Below are positions 1 through 6,866 of a stretch of 33,053 nt of DNA, one piece after another. Source of the DNA: Pokkaliibacter plantistimulans (GTDB lineage: Bacteria; Pseudomonadota; Gammaproteobacteria; Pseudomonadales; Balneatricaceae); NCBI RefSeq assembly GCF_003194385.1, contig NZ_LAPT01000125.1:1-33053 (forward strand), given 5' to 3'. Made by a program: the position numbers and the translations under genes. Position 1 is the stretch's first letter. The number at the start of each line of letters is the position of its first letter. The notes under the pieces were generated by a model. The model had not been told where the DNA came from. It searched no databases and saw nothing but the letters and a program-made list of their open reading frames with translations.

Positions 1-542
1 GCTGTTGCTGTTGCTGTTGCTCTGACTCTGGCCTCTACTCTTCCGGTGTTTTCCTATTCGGCCGAGGCCAGCAAAGACAACGATACGCTGGTGTTTGCTT
101 CGGACAGCGAGCCGGAACATATCAGCCCCTATCACACTGGGTTACGTGAAGGCATTGTGCTGGGGCGTCTGGCCTGGGACACGCTGACCTATCGCGGCCC
201 GCGCAGAGGTCAGTATCAGCCGATGCTGGCGACAGACTGGTCAAGGGAGGACAGTACCCATCTGCAGTGTAATGACCATTACATCGCTGACTGTCCGATA
301 CTGAACATGCCATCAGCAAGATAGCGTTTGTCGTTAACTCTGATGCCGACACACGCATCGCGCAGTTGATGACGTGAGCAGTGGACTGGATCGGGCAGGT
401 AACCTCTGATCAGGCCGAATTCAGTCAGACCTATACGCCCTTGCTCAGTGAGCCCCTGACGGCATGCATCACCGTGTGTGCCGGGCTGATGGTCGGCAAG
501 GTGAAGATGGAGATCGGCGTGATGGCGACGTTACCTGCCTGA
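1..542 (+). pseudogene. Remnant of an ABC peptide/opine transporter substrate-binding protein (SBP_bac_5)
   Basis: The window opens inside an open frame. It starts with an alanine/valine-rich signal-peptide core, runs through an AEA-type cleavage region, and continues into mature sequence with ASDSEPEHISPYHTG and LAWDTLTYRG, typical of the start of family-5 periplasmic binding proteins. That frame ends at 324. From about 309 another frame resumes recognisable family sequence (AISKIAFVVNSDADTRIAQL, then AVDWIGQVTSDQAEF), broken by an in-frame TGA at 375-377 and ending at 540-542. A normal member is about 500 residues. Here roughly 100 N-terminal residues, a deleted stretch and about 75 later residues survive, so the gene is dead. 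The neighbouring FAD oxidoreductase suggests it once imported an amino-acid or peptide substrate for that enzyme (inference). The start codon lies before the window. Confidence 0.75.
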
Positions 543-690
543 TCTCTTGGATCTTTAATACGTTAATACAGTGGCAAAGACCGGCCATACTTCAGTAAGG
601 TGATCAGGCGGACGCTGTCGCCATGACGGCCGATGAGCTGTCCGCGTGCAACGTTTGCAGGCAATACCGCGCCGCAAGGAGCAACAAATT

Positions 691-1938
691 GTGAATAGTG
701 ATGTCATCGTGCTTGGTGCCGGGATGGTGGGAATCAGCACCGCCATCCACTTGCAGCGCCGGGGTAAGTCCGTTGTGGTCATTGATCGCAAGGCGCCGGG
801 CGAGGAAACCTCCTTCGGTAATGCCGGGGTGATTCAGCGCGAGGCTGTCCGCCCTTATGCCTTCCCCCGTGACTGGCCCACGCTGTTCAGCGCCATCGGC
901 AACCAGCGTCTCGACATCCGCTATCGGCCCCTGTCGGTGTTGCAAAGCATGGGGCCGCTGCTGCAGTACTACCGCCATTCTGCTCCGGCCCGGTATCAGA
1001 AAATTGCCCGTGAGTATGCCTCCATCATCGCGCTGTCACTGGACAGTCACGGTGACCTTATTGAGGCCGCCGGTGCAGGCGGACTGCTGGGGGAGCAGGG
1101 GCTGGTGTTTCTTTACCGGACTGCACAGGCACGGGACGAGGCGTTTGCGACCGCCGAGGCGGTGCGGGCGGAAGGTGTCAGTCATCGCAAGCTGACGGGC
1201 AAGGAGCTGGCGCAGCTGGAGCCGACCCTGACTGACAGCCATGCAGGAGGGATTCACTGGACTGATCCCTGGACTATCCGCAGCCCCGGTGATCTGGTGA
1301 AAGCCTATGCGGCATTATTTGAGCAGCTGGGGGGGCGTATTCTGCGTGGTGATGCTGCGACCCTGAGCCGTCAGGGGCAGCACTGGCATATCCGTGACGA
1401 GCAGCTTGATGATCATCTTGCTACTGACGTGGTGGTCTGTCTTGGCCCCTGGTCGACCCGCCTGACGTCACGGTTTGGCTACGCGCCGCCGCTGTTCGTC
1501 AAGCGCGGCTATCACATGCACTACCGTTATCGCGAGAGTGGGCCGCAGCAAACCCACTGGGTACTGGATGCCGAACGTGGCTATCTGATGGCACCAATGA
1601 AACAGGGCATACGTCTGACGACGGGGGCGGAACTGGCGCTGCTGGATGAGCCTGCTTCCTATGCGCAACTGGAAGCGGCAGAGGCCGTAGCGCGGCAGAC
1701 GTTCGCCATCGGCGAGCGGGTGGACCCACAACCCTGGAAGGGCGCGCGGCCCTGCATGCCGGATATGAAACCGGTGATAGGTGCCGTACCGGGGGCGGAG
1801 GGTATGTGGTGTGCGTTTGGTCACGGCCATCAGGGCTTTACCCTGGGCCCGGCCACGGGCATGTTGCTGGCGGCAATGATGTCAGGAGAACCAACGGCTA
1901 TCGATATGAATCCTTTTGCACCGGCACGTTCATTCTGA
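691..1938 (+). CDS. FAD-dependent amino-acid oxidoreductase (DAO/DadA-like)
   Basis: The product is 415 residues, the usual length for DadA-type D-amino-acid dehydrogenases and related DAO-superfamily enzymes. The N-terminus is a dinucleotide-binding Rossmann motif, VIVLGAGMVGISTAIHLQRR, with the closing acidic residue in VVVID. A second FAD contact, GEETSFGNAGVI, follows. The C-terminus has the family GHGHQGFTLGPATG motif, which closes over FAD. The likely reaction is flavin-dependent oxidation of a secondary or D-amino acid, with electrons passed to the quinone pool rather than oxygen (family knowledge); the substrate is not readable. I chose GTG at 691 because AAGGAG lies 9 bases upstream; an in-frame GTG at 646 has no such site. 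A dead peptide-binding-protein gene lies just upstream, so the enzyme may be what is left of an uptake-and-oxidation locus. Confidence 0.85.
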   Translation: MNSDVIVLGAGMVGISTAIHLQRRGKSVVVIDRKAPGEETSFGNAGVIQREAVRPYAFPRDWPTLFSAIGNQRLDIRYRPLSVLQSMGPLLQYYRHSAPARYQKIAREYASIIALSLDSHGDLIEAAGAGGLLGEQGLVFLYRTAQARDEAFATAEAVRAEGVSHRKLTGKELAQLEPTLTDSHAGGIHWTDPWTIRSPGDLVKAYAALFEQLGGRILRGDAATLSRQGQHWHIRDEQLDDHLATDVVVCLGPWSTRLTSRFGYAPPLFVKRGYHMHYRYRESGPQQTHWVLDAERGYLMAPMKQGIRLTTGAELALLDEPASYAQLEAAEAVARQTFAIGERVDPQPWKGARPCMPDMKPVIGAVPGAEGMWCAFGHGHQGFTLGPATGMLLAAMMSGEPTAIDMNPFAPARSF

Positions 1939-1952
1939 CGGGCTTTCTTCTC

Positions 1953-1993
1953 TGTCAGGTGCGCCTGCGCGGGCCTGACACTTTTCTCTTTTT
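1953..1993 (+). terminator. Rho-independent terminator of the FAD oxidoreductase
   Basis: TGTCAGG at 1953-1959 pairs with CCTGACA at 1974-1980 around a GC-rich loop that can pair further. A pyrimidine run rich in T follows at 1981-1993. It sits 15 bases after the stop codon at 1938. Confidence 0.7.
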
Positions 1994-2063
1994 ACTTTCC
2001 GGCTTTTCACTGTCTGGCTTTTTACTTTCTCGCTTTTTGCTTTCTGGCTTTTACATTTCTGAT
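1989..2063. repeat. 15-bp degenerate tandem repeat, about 4.5 copies
   Basis: Units begin at 1989, 2004, 2019, 2034 and 2049 (the last partial). The consensus is TTTTTACTTTCTGGC and each copy differs from it at 0-3 positions. The array lies in the gap between two convergent genes. On the plus strand it would encode a repeating FLLSG pentapeptide, but the only open frame through it is a shadow of the oxidoreductase gene, so I treat it as non-coding. The period is a multiple of three, but that alone is not evidence of coding. Confidence 0.8.
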
Positions 2064-2096
2064 GTGCGATCAGGGCATGTCAGGCACATCAGAAAT
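2055..2096. repeat. Perfect 13-bp inverted repeat overlapping a stop codon
   Basis: ATTTCTGATGTGC at 2055-2067 and its exact reverse complement at 2084-2096 flank a 16-base spacer. The right arm contains the last codons and the stop (2089-2091) of the minus-strand gene. There is no T-run on either side, so it is not a classic terminator. It could protect the mRNA 3' end or act as a weak terminator between the convergent genes. Confidence 0.7.
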
Positions 2097-2847
2097 ACAT
2101 GATCAGTGGTTCCAGCGCCTGCTGTTCCGGCCGTGACGGGCGGCAGTAAGCGACTTCATTGAGCATGTAGCGGCACTGTTTGAGCTGTTCAGCGAAGCCC
2201 TTTTCCAGCAGATCAAAAGCCGCATGCTCGTCCAGTTCAACCTGATCGATATAGGGGCTGAACAGGCTGGGCAGGCTGTCATGATTGAGACCGTTCACCA
2301 GTACCGTCAAGCTTTGCTGCAGAGCATGGCAGCGTTCGCCCAGACGGTTGAGCTGCTGGCTGTAGCGTGTCTGCTGTTCACTGCTCATGGTGCTGATGGC
2401 GGCCAGTGTATACAGCCCGCCCTGCGCGGCAGGGTGCAGCACGGCATCGATTGAGGTCAGCGGCTGAATCCAGGCAATGTCGCGGGGTAGCTCAGGCGTG
2501 ATGGGAAGTGTCTGCAGTGCAGGGCTGACAACGGCGGTCACAGGCAGGGTGTCGGGGTGGAAGCTGGCTTCTGCGAGGGAGGCACTGTCTGCAGCGGGCA
2601 GGTCGGTGGAGAGATAGCGCAGTTGCAGCGGCAAGTGGGTGAAGAGGTCCGGGTCGTGCTCATGCAGCTGCCTGAGTAGCGGCGCAAAGTGGCTGGCACA
2701 GCTGAGATAGGCGACCTGTTGCTGCCGTGCCTGATCCAGCATGTCTTTCAGCTGATGCGGTCGCAGTACGTCCTGTTGCAGCCAGAGAAGGAAGGGGTCG
2801 AAGCGCAGACCCATGCGCAGGCTCGTGTCCTGACGGTGTGATGCCAT
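2089..2847 (-). CDS. Hypothetical protein of unknown family
   Basis: I do not recognise this 252-residue protein. It has no signal peptide and no membrane segment. The first 70 residues look helical (LRPHQLKDMLDQARQQQ), the middle is proline- and leucine-rich, and residues of roughly 150-235 form amphipathic helices (EQQTRYSQQLNRLGERCHALQQ; DEHAAFDLLEKGFAEQLKQ), so a small cytoplasmic helical-bundle protein is likely. I chose ATG at 2847 because AGGA lies 8 bases upstream; the frame also opens to a TTG at 2880 with no ribosome site. It follows acdS on the same strand, but a strong hairpin (2887-2926) separates them, so it is probably transcribed on its own. Codon use matches the host genome, so it is likely a real lineage-specific gene. 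Confidence 0.6.
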   Translation of the reverse strand: MASHRQDTSLRMGLRFDPFLLWLQQDVLRPHQLKDMLDQARQQQVAYLSCASHFAPLLRQLHEHDPDLFTHLPLQLRYLSTDLPAADSASLAEASFHPDTLPVTAVVSPALQTLPITPELPRDIAWIQPLTSIDAVLHPAAQGGLYTLAAISTMSSEQQTRYSQQLNRLGERCHALQQSLTVLVNGLNHDSLPSLFSPYIDQVELDEHAAFDLLEKGFAEQLKQCRYMLNEVAYCRPSRPEQQALEPLIMYF

Positions 2848-2886
2848 GCTGTGTTCCTGTGGTGTCAGATGGAAAGGCAAAGAGCG

Positions 2887-2926
2887 AGAAGCCCTCGGAA
2901 CCTGTCACGGACGGTTCCGGGCTTCT
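2887..2926 (-). terminator. Hairpin terminator downstream of acdS
   Basis: AGAAGCCC (2887-2894) pairs with GGGCTTCT (2919-2926), and inside it GGAACC (2897-2902) pairs with GGTTCC (2913-2918) around a 10-base loop. Together this makes a 14-bp stem with a two-base bulge. The following T-run is short (TCGCTCTTT on the minus strand). It lies 55 bases beyond the acdS stop codon and before the start of the next minus-strand gene. Confidence 0.65.
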
Positions 2927-2980
2927 GCTTTGTTTCACTCATTCACTGAGTCCGCGTTGCTCCTCAGCAAGGAGTGCCAA

Positions 2981-3988
2981 TCAGGAGAACAGCGAGCTGT
3001 AGGCGTTCAGCGCGGGAGCACCGCCAAGGTGGACGTACAGCACTTTGGCATCTTTCGGAATGGCACCGCTCTGCACCATGTCGATCATGCCGTGCATGGA
3101 CTTACCTTCATACACGGGGTCAGTCAGCATGCCTTCCAGACGTCCGGCCAGTTTGATGGCTTCCAGTGTGCCTTCGTTAGGCTGACCATAGACCGGGCCA
3201 CCGTAGGCGGTTTCCAGAATGACATCGGCGTCGCTCAGATCACGGCCCAGCTCGATCTGCTCGGCAGTCATACGGGCGATTTTCAGAATGGCTGCACGAG
3301 TTGCATCGGGCTTGGCAGAAGCATCAATACCAATCACCTTGCGGGGGCGATCCTGACCGGCGAAACCGGCGATCATGCCGCCCTGAGTGCTGCCGGTGAC
3401 GCTGCAGACGACGATATGGTCAAAGAAAATACCCAGTTCCTTTTCCTGCTCAGCCACTTCTTCGGCAAAGTTGGCAAAACCCAGTCCACCGAAGGGATGG
3501 TCAGAGCCACCTGCAGGAATGGCGTAAGGCTTGCCACCACGGGATTCCACCAGTTCCAGAGCGCGTTTCCAGCTGTCGCGGATACCGATGTCGAAACCGG
3601 ACTGATCAAGGATCACTTCTGCACCCATGATGCGGCTCAGCAGGATGTTACCGACACGGTCGTAGACGCTATCGGGCCAGTCGACCCAGCGCTCCTGCAC
3701 CACCACACACTTCAGACCGGCAAGAGCGGCTGCTGCCGCGACCTGACGGGTATGGTTGGACTGCACCCCGCCGATGGATACCAGCGTGTCGCACCCCTGA
3801 CGGATGGCTTCCGGCAGAAAGTATTCCAGTTTGCGGGTCTTGTTGCCGCCGTAGGCCAGACCGCTGTTGACGTCTTCACGCTTGGCCCAGATTTCTGCGC
3901 CACCCAGATGCTGGCTCAGACGCTTCAGCGGGTGAACAGGAGACTTGCCGTGCATCAGGGGGAAACGTTCGAATTTGCTCAGATTCAT
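2981..3988 (-). CDS. acdS: 1-aminocyclopropane-1-carboxylate (ACC) deaminase
   Basis: This PLP enzyme cleaves ACC, the plant ethylene precursor, to 2-oxobutanoate and ammonia in the cytoplasm. The 335-residue product is close to the usual 338 and collinear with the family from [11 protein letters not shown] onward. K50 in [10 protein letters not shown] is the PLP lysine. S77 in [11 protein letters not shown]267, Y293, E294 ([11 protein letters not shown]) and L321 (HLGG) sit one residue before the textbook positions 51, 78, 268, 294, 295 and 322. Glu and Leu at the last two sites separate true ACC deaminases from D-cysteine desulfhydrases, which carry other residues there. ATG at 3988 has AAGGA 8 bases upstream. 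The C-terminus is about three residues shorter than usual. The gene is divergent from a MocR-type regulator, which probably controls it through the TGTCTG sites between them. Confidence 0.92.
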   Translation of the reverse strand: MNLSKFERFPLMHGKSPVHPLKRLSQHLGGAEIWAKREDVNSGLAYGGNKTRKLEYFLPEAIRQGCDTLVSIGGVQSNHTRQVAAAAALAGLKCVVVQERWVDWPDSVYDRVGNILLSRIMGAEVILDQSGFDIGIRDSWKRALELVESRGGKPYAIPAGGSDHPFGGLGFANFAEEVAEQEKELGIFFDHIVVCSVTGSTQGGMIAGFAGQDRPRKVIGIDASAKPDATRAAILKIARMTAEQIELGRDLSDADVILETAYGGPVYGQPNEGTLEAIKLAGRLEGMLTDPVYEGKSMHGMIDMVQSGAIPKDAKVLYVHLGGAPALNAYSSLFS

Positions 3989-4130
3989 GATGTCATCCTT
4001 CAGACTGCCGGTGGCAGTGCCATTAGCTTCAAGTGCTGTCTCCCAGTGCCGCGCGTCACTGGCCGATGACTAGACAATATCCCCACGCGGGCTTTCTGCT
4101 CAGGACAATCTGGCACCTACCTTGCAGAAC

Positions 4131-4200
4131 TGTCTGAAATTTCAGACAAGGTGTCTGATCTGGTGGGAAAACTGTCTGAAGGTGAGCGGGGCGCTGTCTG
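4131..4200. promoter_or_regulatory. Candidate MocR operator array: TGTCTG half-sites at 21-22 bp spacing
   Basis: TGTCTGA occurs at 4131, 4152 and 4173, and TGTCTGC at 4195, so spacings are 21, 21 and 22 bp, about two helical turns. The first copy also forms the perfect 18-bp palindrome TGTCTGAAATTTCAGACA (4131-4148). The array lies between divergent acdS and the MocR-type gene. Same-face direct repeats are the usual binding pattern of MocR/GabR-type dimers (family knowledge). I infer that it controls acdS and probably the regulator itself. Confidence 0.65.
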
Positions 4201-4264
4201 CGATACGGTGGGTGCACCAGCATGCAGCGCAGCGGCCTTGGGCAGGCAATGACAGGAGGCGGAA

Positions 4265-5668
4265 ATGGCAGAGCTGGCCATGGCGGATATCGATAAATGG
4301 GTGGAGGTCTTTCGCCAGCAGATCGAGCAGCGTAATTTGCCGCGCGGCTATCGCATGGAGTCGATTCGCGCCGCTGCCAGCCGTTGCGGCCTCAGCCGTT
4401 ATGCCATGACGGCGGTGTATGAGCGGCTAGAGGCCATGGGCGTGCTGGAGGCCCGTCAGGGCTCCGGCTTCTATGTCTGTCGCACACCGCAGACGGTGCG
4501 TAACAGCAGCAGTTTCCCCACCGATGATGTGCTGGATGTCGCCCTGCTGATTCGTGGTCTGCTGGATCGCAATGATCTGGTCAAATGCGGCAGTGGTACC
4601 CTGCCACCTGACTGGCTGGAGGAGCTGGAGCTCAGTCAGCACATCAAGACGGTCGCCTCACTGCCCGCCACCAATGTCTACAGCTATGGCCTTGAGCGTG
4701 GCTTTCAGCCGCTGCTTGAGCTGGTGCAGCTCAAGCTGGAAGCTATGCAGATCAGTGTGCGTCAGGAACAGCTGATGCTGACCCGCGGTGTTACTGAAGC
4801 ACTCAACTACCTGATCCGGGCCTTGTTGTCGCCCGGCGATACCGTTTTGGTGGAAGCGCCAAGTTACTACAACCTGATCGGTTTGCTGCGGCTGGCCGGT
4901 ATGCAGGTGATCGCCATCGAGCGGCAGCCTGACGGGCCGGACCTGCAGCAGTTGCAGGAGGCCATTGAGCAGCATCACCCCAAGGCGTTCTTCCTGCAGT
5001 CCATCCTGCATAATCCCACCGGCAGCAGCATCAGCCCCGGCAAGGCCTTTCGGCTGGTGTCGGCTGCCGAGAAGGCCGGTATGTTCCTTATTGAAGACGA
5101 TATCTACGGCGATCTTGCCGACCCGGCACTGATTCGTCTGGCGACGCTGGATCAGCTCGACAAGGTGATTTACGTCAGTGGCTTCAGCAAGACGGTGTCG
5201 GCGGATTTGCGGGTGGGGTTTATCGCTGCATCCGCCGATATCATGGCGCGTCTGAGCAAGATCAAGCTGCTGGAGTCCATTACCGGTTCCGAGTTTGTCG
5301 AGAAGGTGGTCTACCACAGCCTGTCGCGAGGCAATTACAAGAAGCACATTGATCGCCTGCGTACCCGCCTGTTTGACGGACGGCGGGAGCTGCGCGAGGT
5401 GCTGCTGCGCCATGGCTGGCAATGCTGGGGCAGTGATGAGGACTGCAGCGACAGCGGTGACGGCATGTTTGTCTGGACCCGTCATCCGGACTGGTCGGAT
5501 TCCCTTGAGCTGGCGCAGCATGCTGCACGAGCCGGGCTGTGGGTGGCGCCCGGCAAAGCCTTTGTCACGCGCGATGTCAGCCCGTGGATTCGGCTCAATG
5601 TGGCCTATAACTGTCCGAAGCTGTTCGACTGGCTGGCACAACCCGGGCAGAAAGTGGGCAAGACCTAG
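4265..5668 (+). CDS. MocR-type GntR regulator with aminotransferase-like PLP domain
   Basis: The 467-residue protein has a GntR winged-helix DNA-binding domain at about 10-75 (SIRAAASRCGLSRYAMTAVYERLEAMGVLEARQGSGFYV), a linker, then a fold-type-I aminotransferase domain at about 105-460. PLP contacts visible are N250-P-T-G, D279 with Y281 (EDDIYG), and the Schiff-base lysine K309 in SGFSKTVSADLRVGF. Such proteins sense an amino-acid-like ligand through PLP and act as activators or repressors. ATG at 4265 is preceded by AGGAGG with a 6-base gap. It is divergent from acdS, so ACC, 2-oxobutanoate or a related amine is a sensible ligand (inference). Known acdS systems are usually controlled by an Lrp-type AcdR, so a MocR partner is uncommon. 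Confidence 0.88.
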   Translation: MAELAMADIDKWVEVFRQQIEQRNLPRGYRMESIRAAASRCGLSRYAMTAVYERLEAMGVLEARQGSGFYVCRTPQTVRNSSSFPTDDVLDVALLIRGLLDRNDLVKCGSGTLPPDWLEELELSQHIKTVASLPATNVYSYGLERGFQPLLELVQLKLEAMQISVRQEQLMLTRGVTEALNYLIRALLSPGDTVLVEAPSYYNLIGLLRLAGMQVIAIERQPDGPDLQQLQEAIEQHHPKAFFLQSILHNPTGSSISPGKAFRLVSAAEKAGMFLIEDDIYGDLADPALIRLATLDQLDKVIYVSGFSKTVSADLRVGFIAASADIMARLSKIKLLESITGSEFVEKVVYHSLSRGNYKKHIDRLRTRLFDGRRELREVLLRHGWQCWGSDEDCSDSGDGMFVWTRHPDWSDSLELAQHAARAGLWVAPGKAFVTRDVSPWIRLNVAYNCPKLFDWLAQPGQKVGKT

Positions 5669-5822
5669 CATCTGTCAGCAGATCGTGAACACGTTCGCAG
5701 GAAGCGGCAATACTGCAGTAGCAACGTGGGTGAAGACGGAATCTTTGTGCAGTGCTTGAGGTCCGCCTCATTCTTCGGCACAGATAGCAGACTAATGAGT
5801 TTGGGCTGGAAAGAGGGAAAGC

Positions 5823-6494
5823 ATGGATAGAGTAAACGTTATCGGCGGGCGGCAGATCGTAACAAAAAGCCGGTTGAGCAGGGTGCTGCTGACCATGCTG
5901 ATTGGCCTCGGTGGAGGCCACAGGGCACTTGCGGACAGTACCGATGCTGCCACTTCGGCAGCTTCGGGCAGCTCACCTCCTGTCTCCAGCAGCGCTCGTC
6001 CTGTTTCCAGCAATAGCGGGCTGGCCAATCTGGTGCGGCTGAGCAGTGAGCGGCTGACACTGGCAGACGCCGTGGCCGTGAGCAAGTTTCATACGGGGAA
6101 GGCGGTGGAAGACCCGCAGCGTATTCAGCAACAGCTGCAGGCGCTGGTTGAAGAGTCAAAGCAGTATGCCCTTGAGCCGCAAAAGGTGAAGGCGTTTTTC
6201 AGTGCGCAGATAGAAGCCAACCAGCTGGTGCAGTACAACCTGCTCGATACCTATGCCATGACGCCGGATCTGGTCGGCCCAGCGGATGATCTGGAGACCA
6301 TCCGACAGGACATCACCCGTATCAACCAGCAGATTCTGAGCATCTTCGGTGCGGCAGAGGCGGAGCTGAAGCAGGGGGACTGTGCGGTGAAGCTGCATGA
6401 AGCCATTGCCTTCCAGGCCAACGACAGTGATTTCGATGATCTGCACAGCATGGCGCTGGTGCGGGCGTTTGGTGACATCTGTCGACAGCCCTGA
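5823..6494 (+). CDS. aroQ: Periplasmic chorismate mutase, AroQ-gamma class
   Basis: The enzyme converts chorismate to prephenate. The 223-residue product begins with a signal peptide (charged start, hydrophobic VLLTMLIGLGGG, likely cleavage after ALA37), followed by a Ser/Ala/Pro-rich linker to about residue 66 and an all-helical mutase domain. R77 (SERLTLADAVAVSKF), K88, R100 and Q137 have the spacing of the active-site residues in AroQ enzymes (for example R49, K60, R72 and residue 109 in the Mycobacterium tuberculosis secreted enzyme). The long C-terminal part, with cysteines that could form a disulfide (GDCAVKLHE and DICRQP), fits the gamma class. Exported mutases occur in pathogens and plant-associated bacteria; their purpose is unclear. 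A terminator follows, so it is monocistronic. Confidence 0.8.
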   Translation: MDRVNVIGGRQIVTKSRLSRVLLTMLIGLGGGHRALADSTDAATSAASGSSPPVSSSARPVSSNSGLANLVRLSSERLTLADAVAVSKFHTGKAVEDPQRIQQQLQALVEESKQYALEPQKVKAFFSAQIEANQLVQYNLLDTYAMTPDLVGPADDLETIRQDITRINQQILSIFGAAEAELKQGDCAVKLHEAIAFQANDSDFDDLHSMALVRAFGDICRQP

Positions 6495-6509
6495 GTCTTT
6501 GATCAGGCA

Positions 6510-6549
6510 GAGAACGGACGCCTGAGCCGTTCTCGATGCTCTTTTCTCA
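6510..6549 (+). terminator. Rho-independent terminator of the chorismate mutase gene
   Basis: GAGAACGG (6510-6517) pairs with CCGTTCTC (6527-6534) around a 9-base loop. A T-rich run (GCTCTTTTCTC) follows. Confidence 0.75.
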
Positions 6550-6866
6550 ATGCTCCGTTTATTCCTGTCAGTATCCTGATGCGGTGTACCGCCATCCTCC
6601 ACTCGTCTGTTGTCGGCTTGTGTTTGCTCAGGCCAGTCCCTAATCCTCCTTACATAATTTGTTAATTATTCTCACTGGCATTGGTGGCGCATTTACAGTT
6701 TAATGCCATTTAATCAATCGATTGATAGATTAGTGAGTGAGCAGCGCACGATAAGCGAATGAAAACAGCTGCTCACAATGTCCTGATCCATGTGCTGTAC
6801 CCCTGTCGCAATGGTGTTCGGTCACTGGCGGTGTAAGGCGGTTGTCTGGAGCGAGTTCACAATCGA
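6550..6866. other. Intergenic region with AT-rich palindromes upstream of the MFS gene
   Basis: Between the chorismate mutase terminator and the MFS gene there is no convincing coding sequence. An AT-rich patch at about 6650-6735 stands out. It holds an inverted repeat ATAATT-TGTT-AATTAT (6654-6669) and a perfect palindrome at 6713-6726. The patch is the likely promoter/operator area for the MFS transporter, about 130-200 bases upstream of its start. A -35-like TTTACA is at 6692, but I cannot place a convincing -10. Confidence 0.4.
6713..6726. promoter_or_regulatory. Perfect 14-bp palindrome ATCAATCGATTGAT, candidate operator
   Basis: The sequence equals its own reverse complement and sits in the AT-rich promoter region of the MFS gene. 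Palindromes of this size are typical TetR- or LacI-family operators. No TetR/LacI gene is present in the window, so the regulator would be encoded elsewhere. Confidence 0.45.

Noticed and set aside
1806-2102. Plus-strand open frame with FLLSG repeats
   Set aside because: It starts inside the oxidoreductase gene in another frame and passes through its terminator and a minisatellite; the repeat explains the peptide pattern.
2846-4069. Plus-strand open frame of 407 codons
   Set aside because: Antisense to acdS, whose catalytic residues are all present; no family resemblance.
4658-5671. Minus-strand open frame of 337 codons
   Set aside because: Antisense to the MocR-type regulator; composition is that of a reverse-complement shadow.
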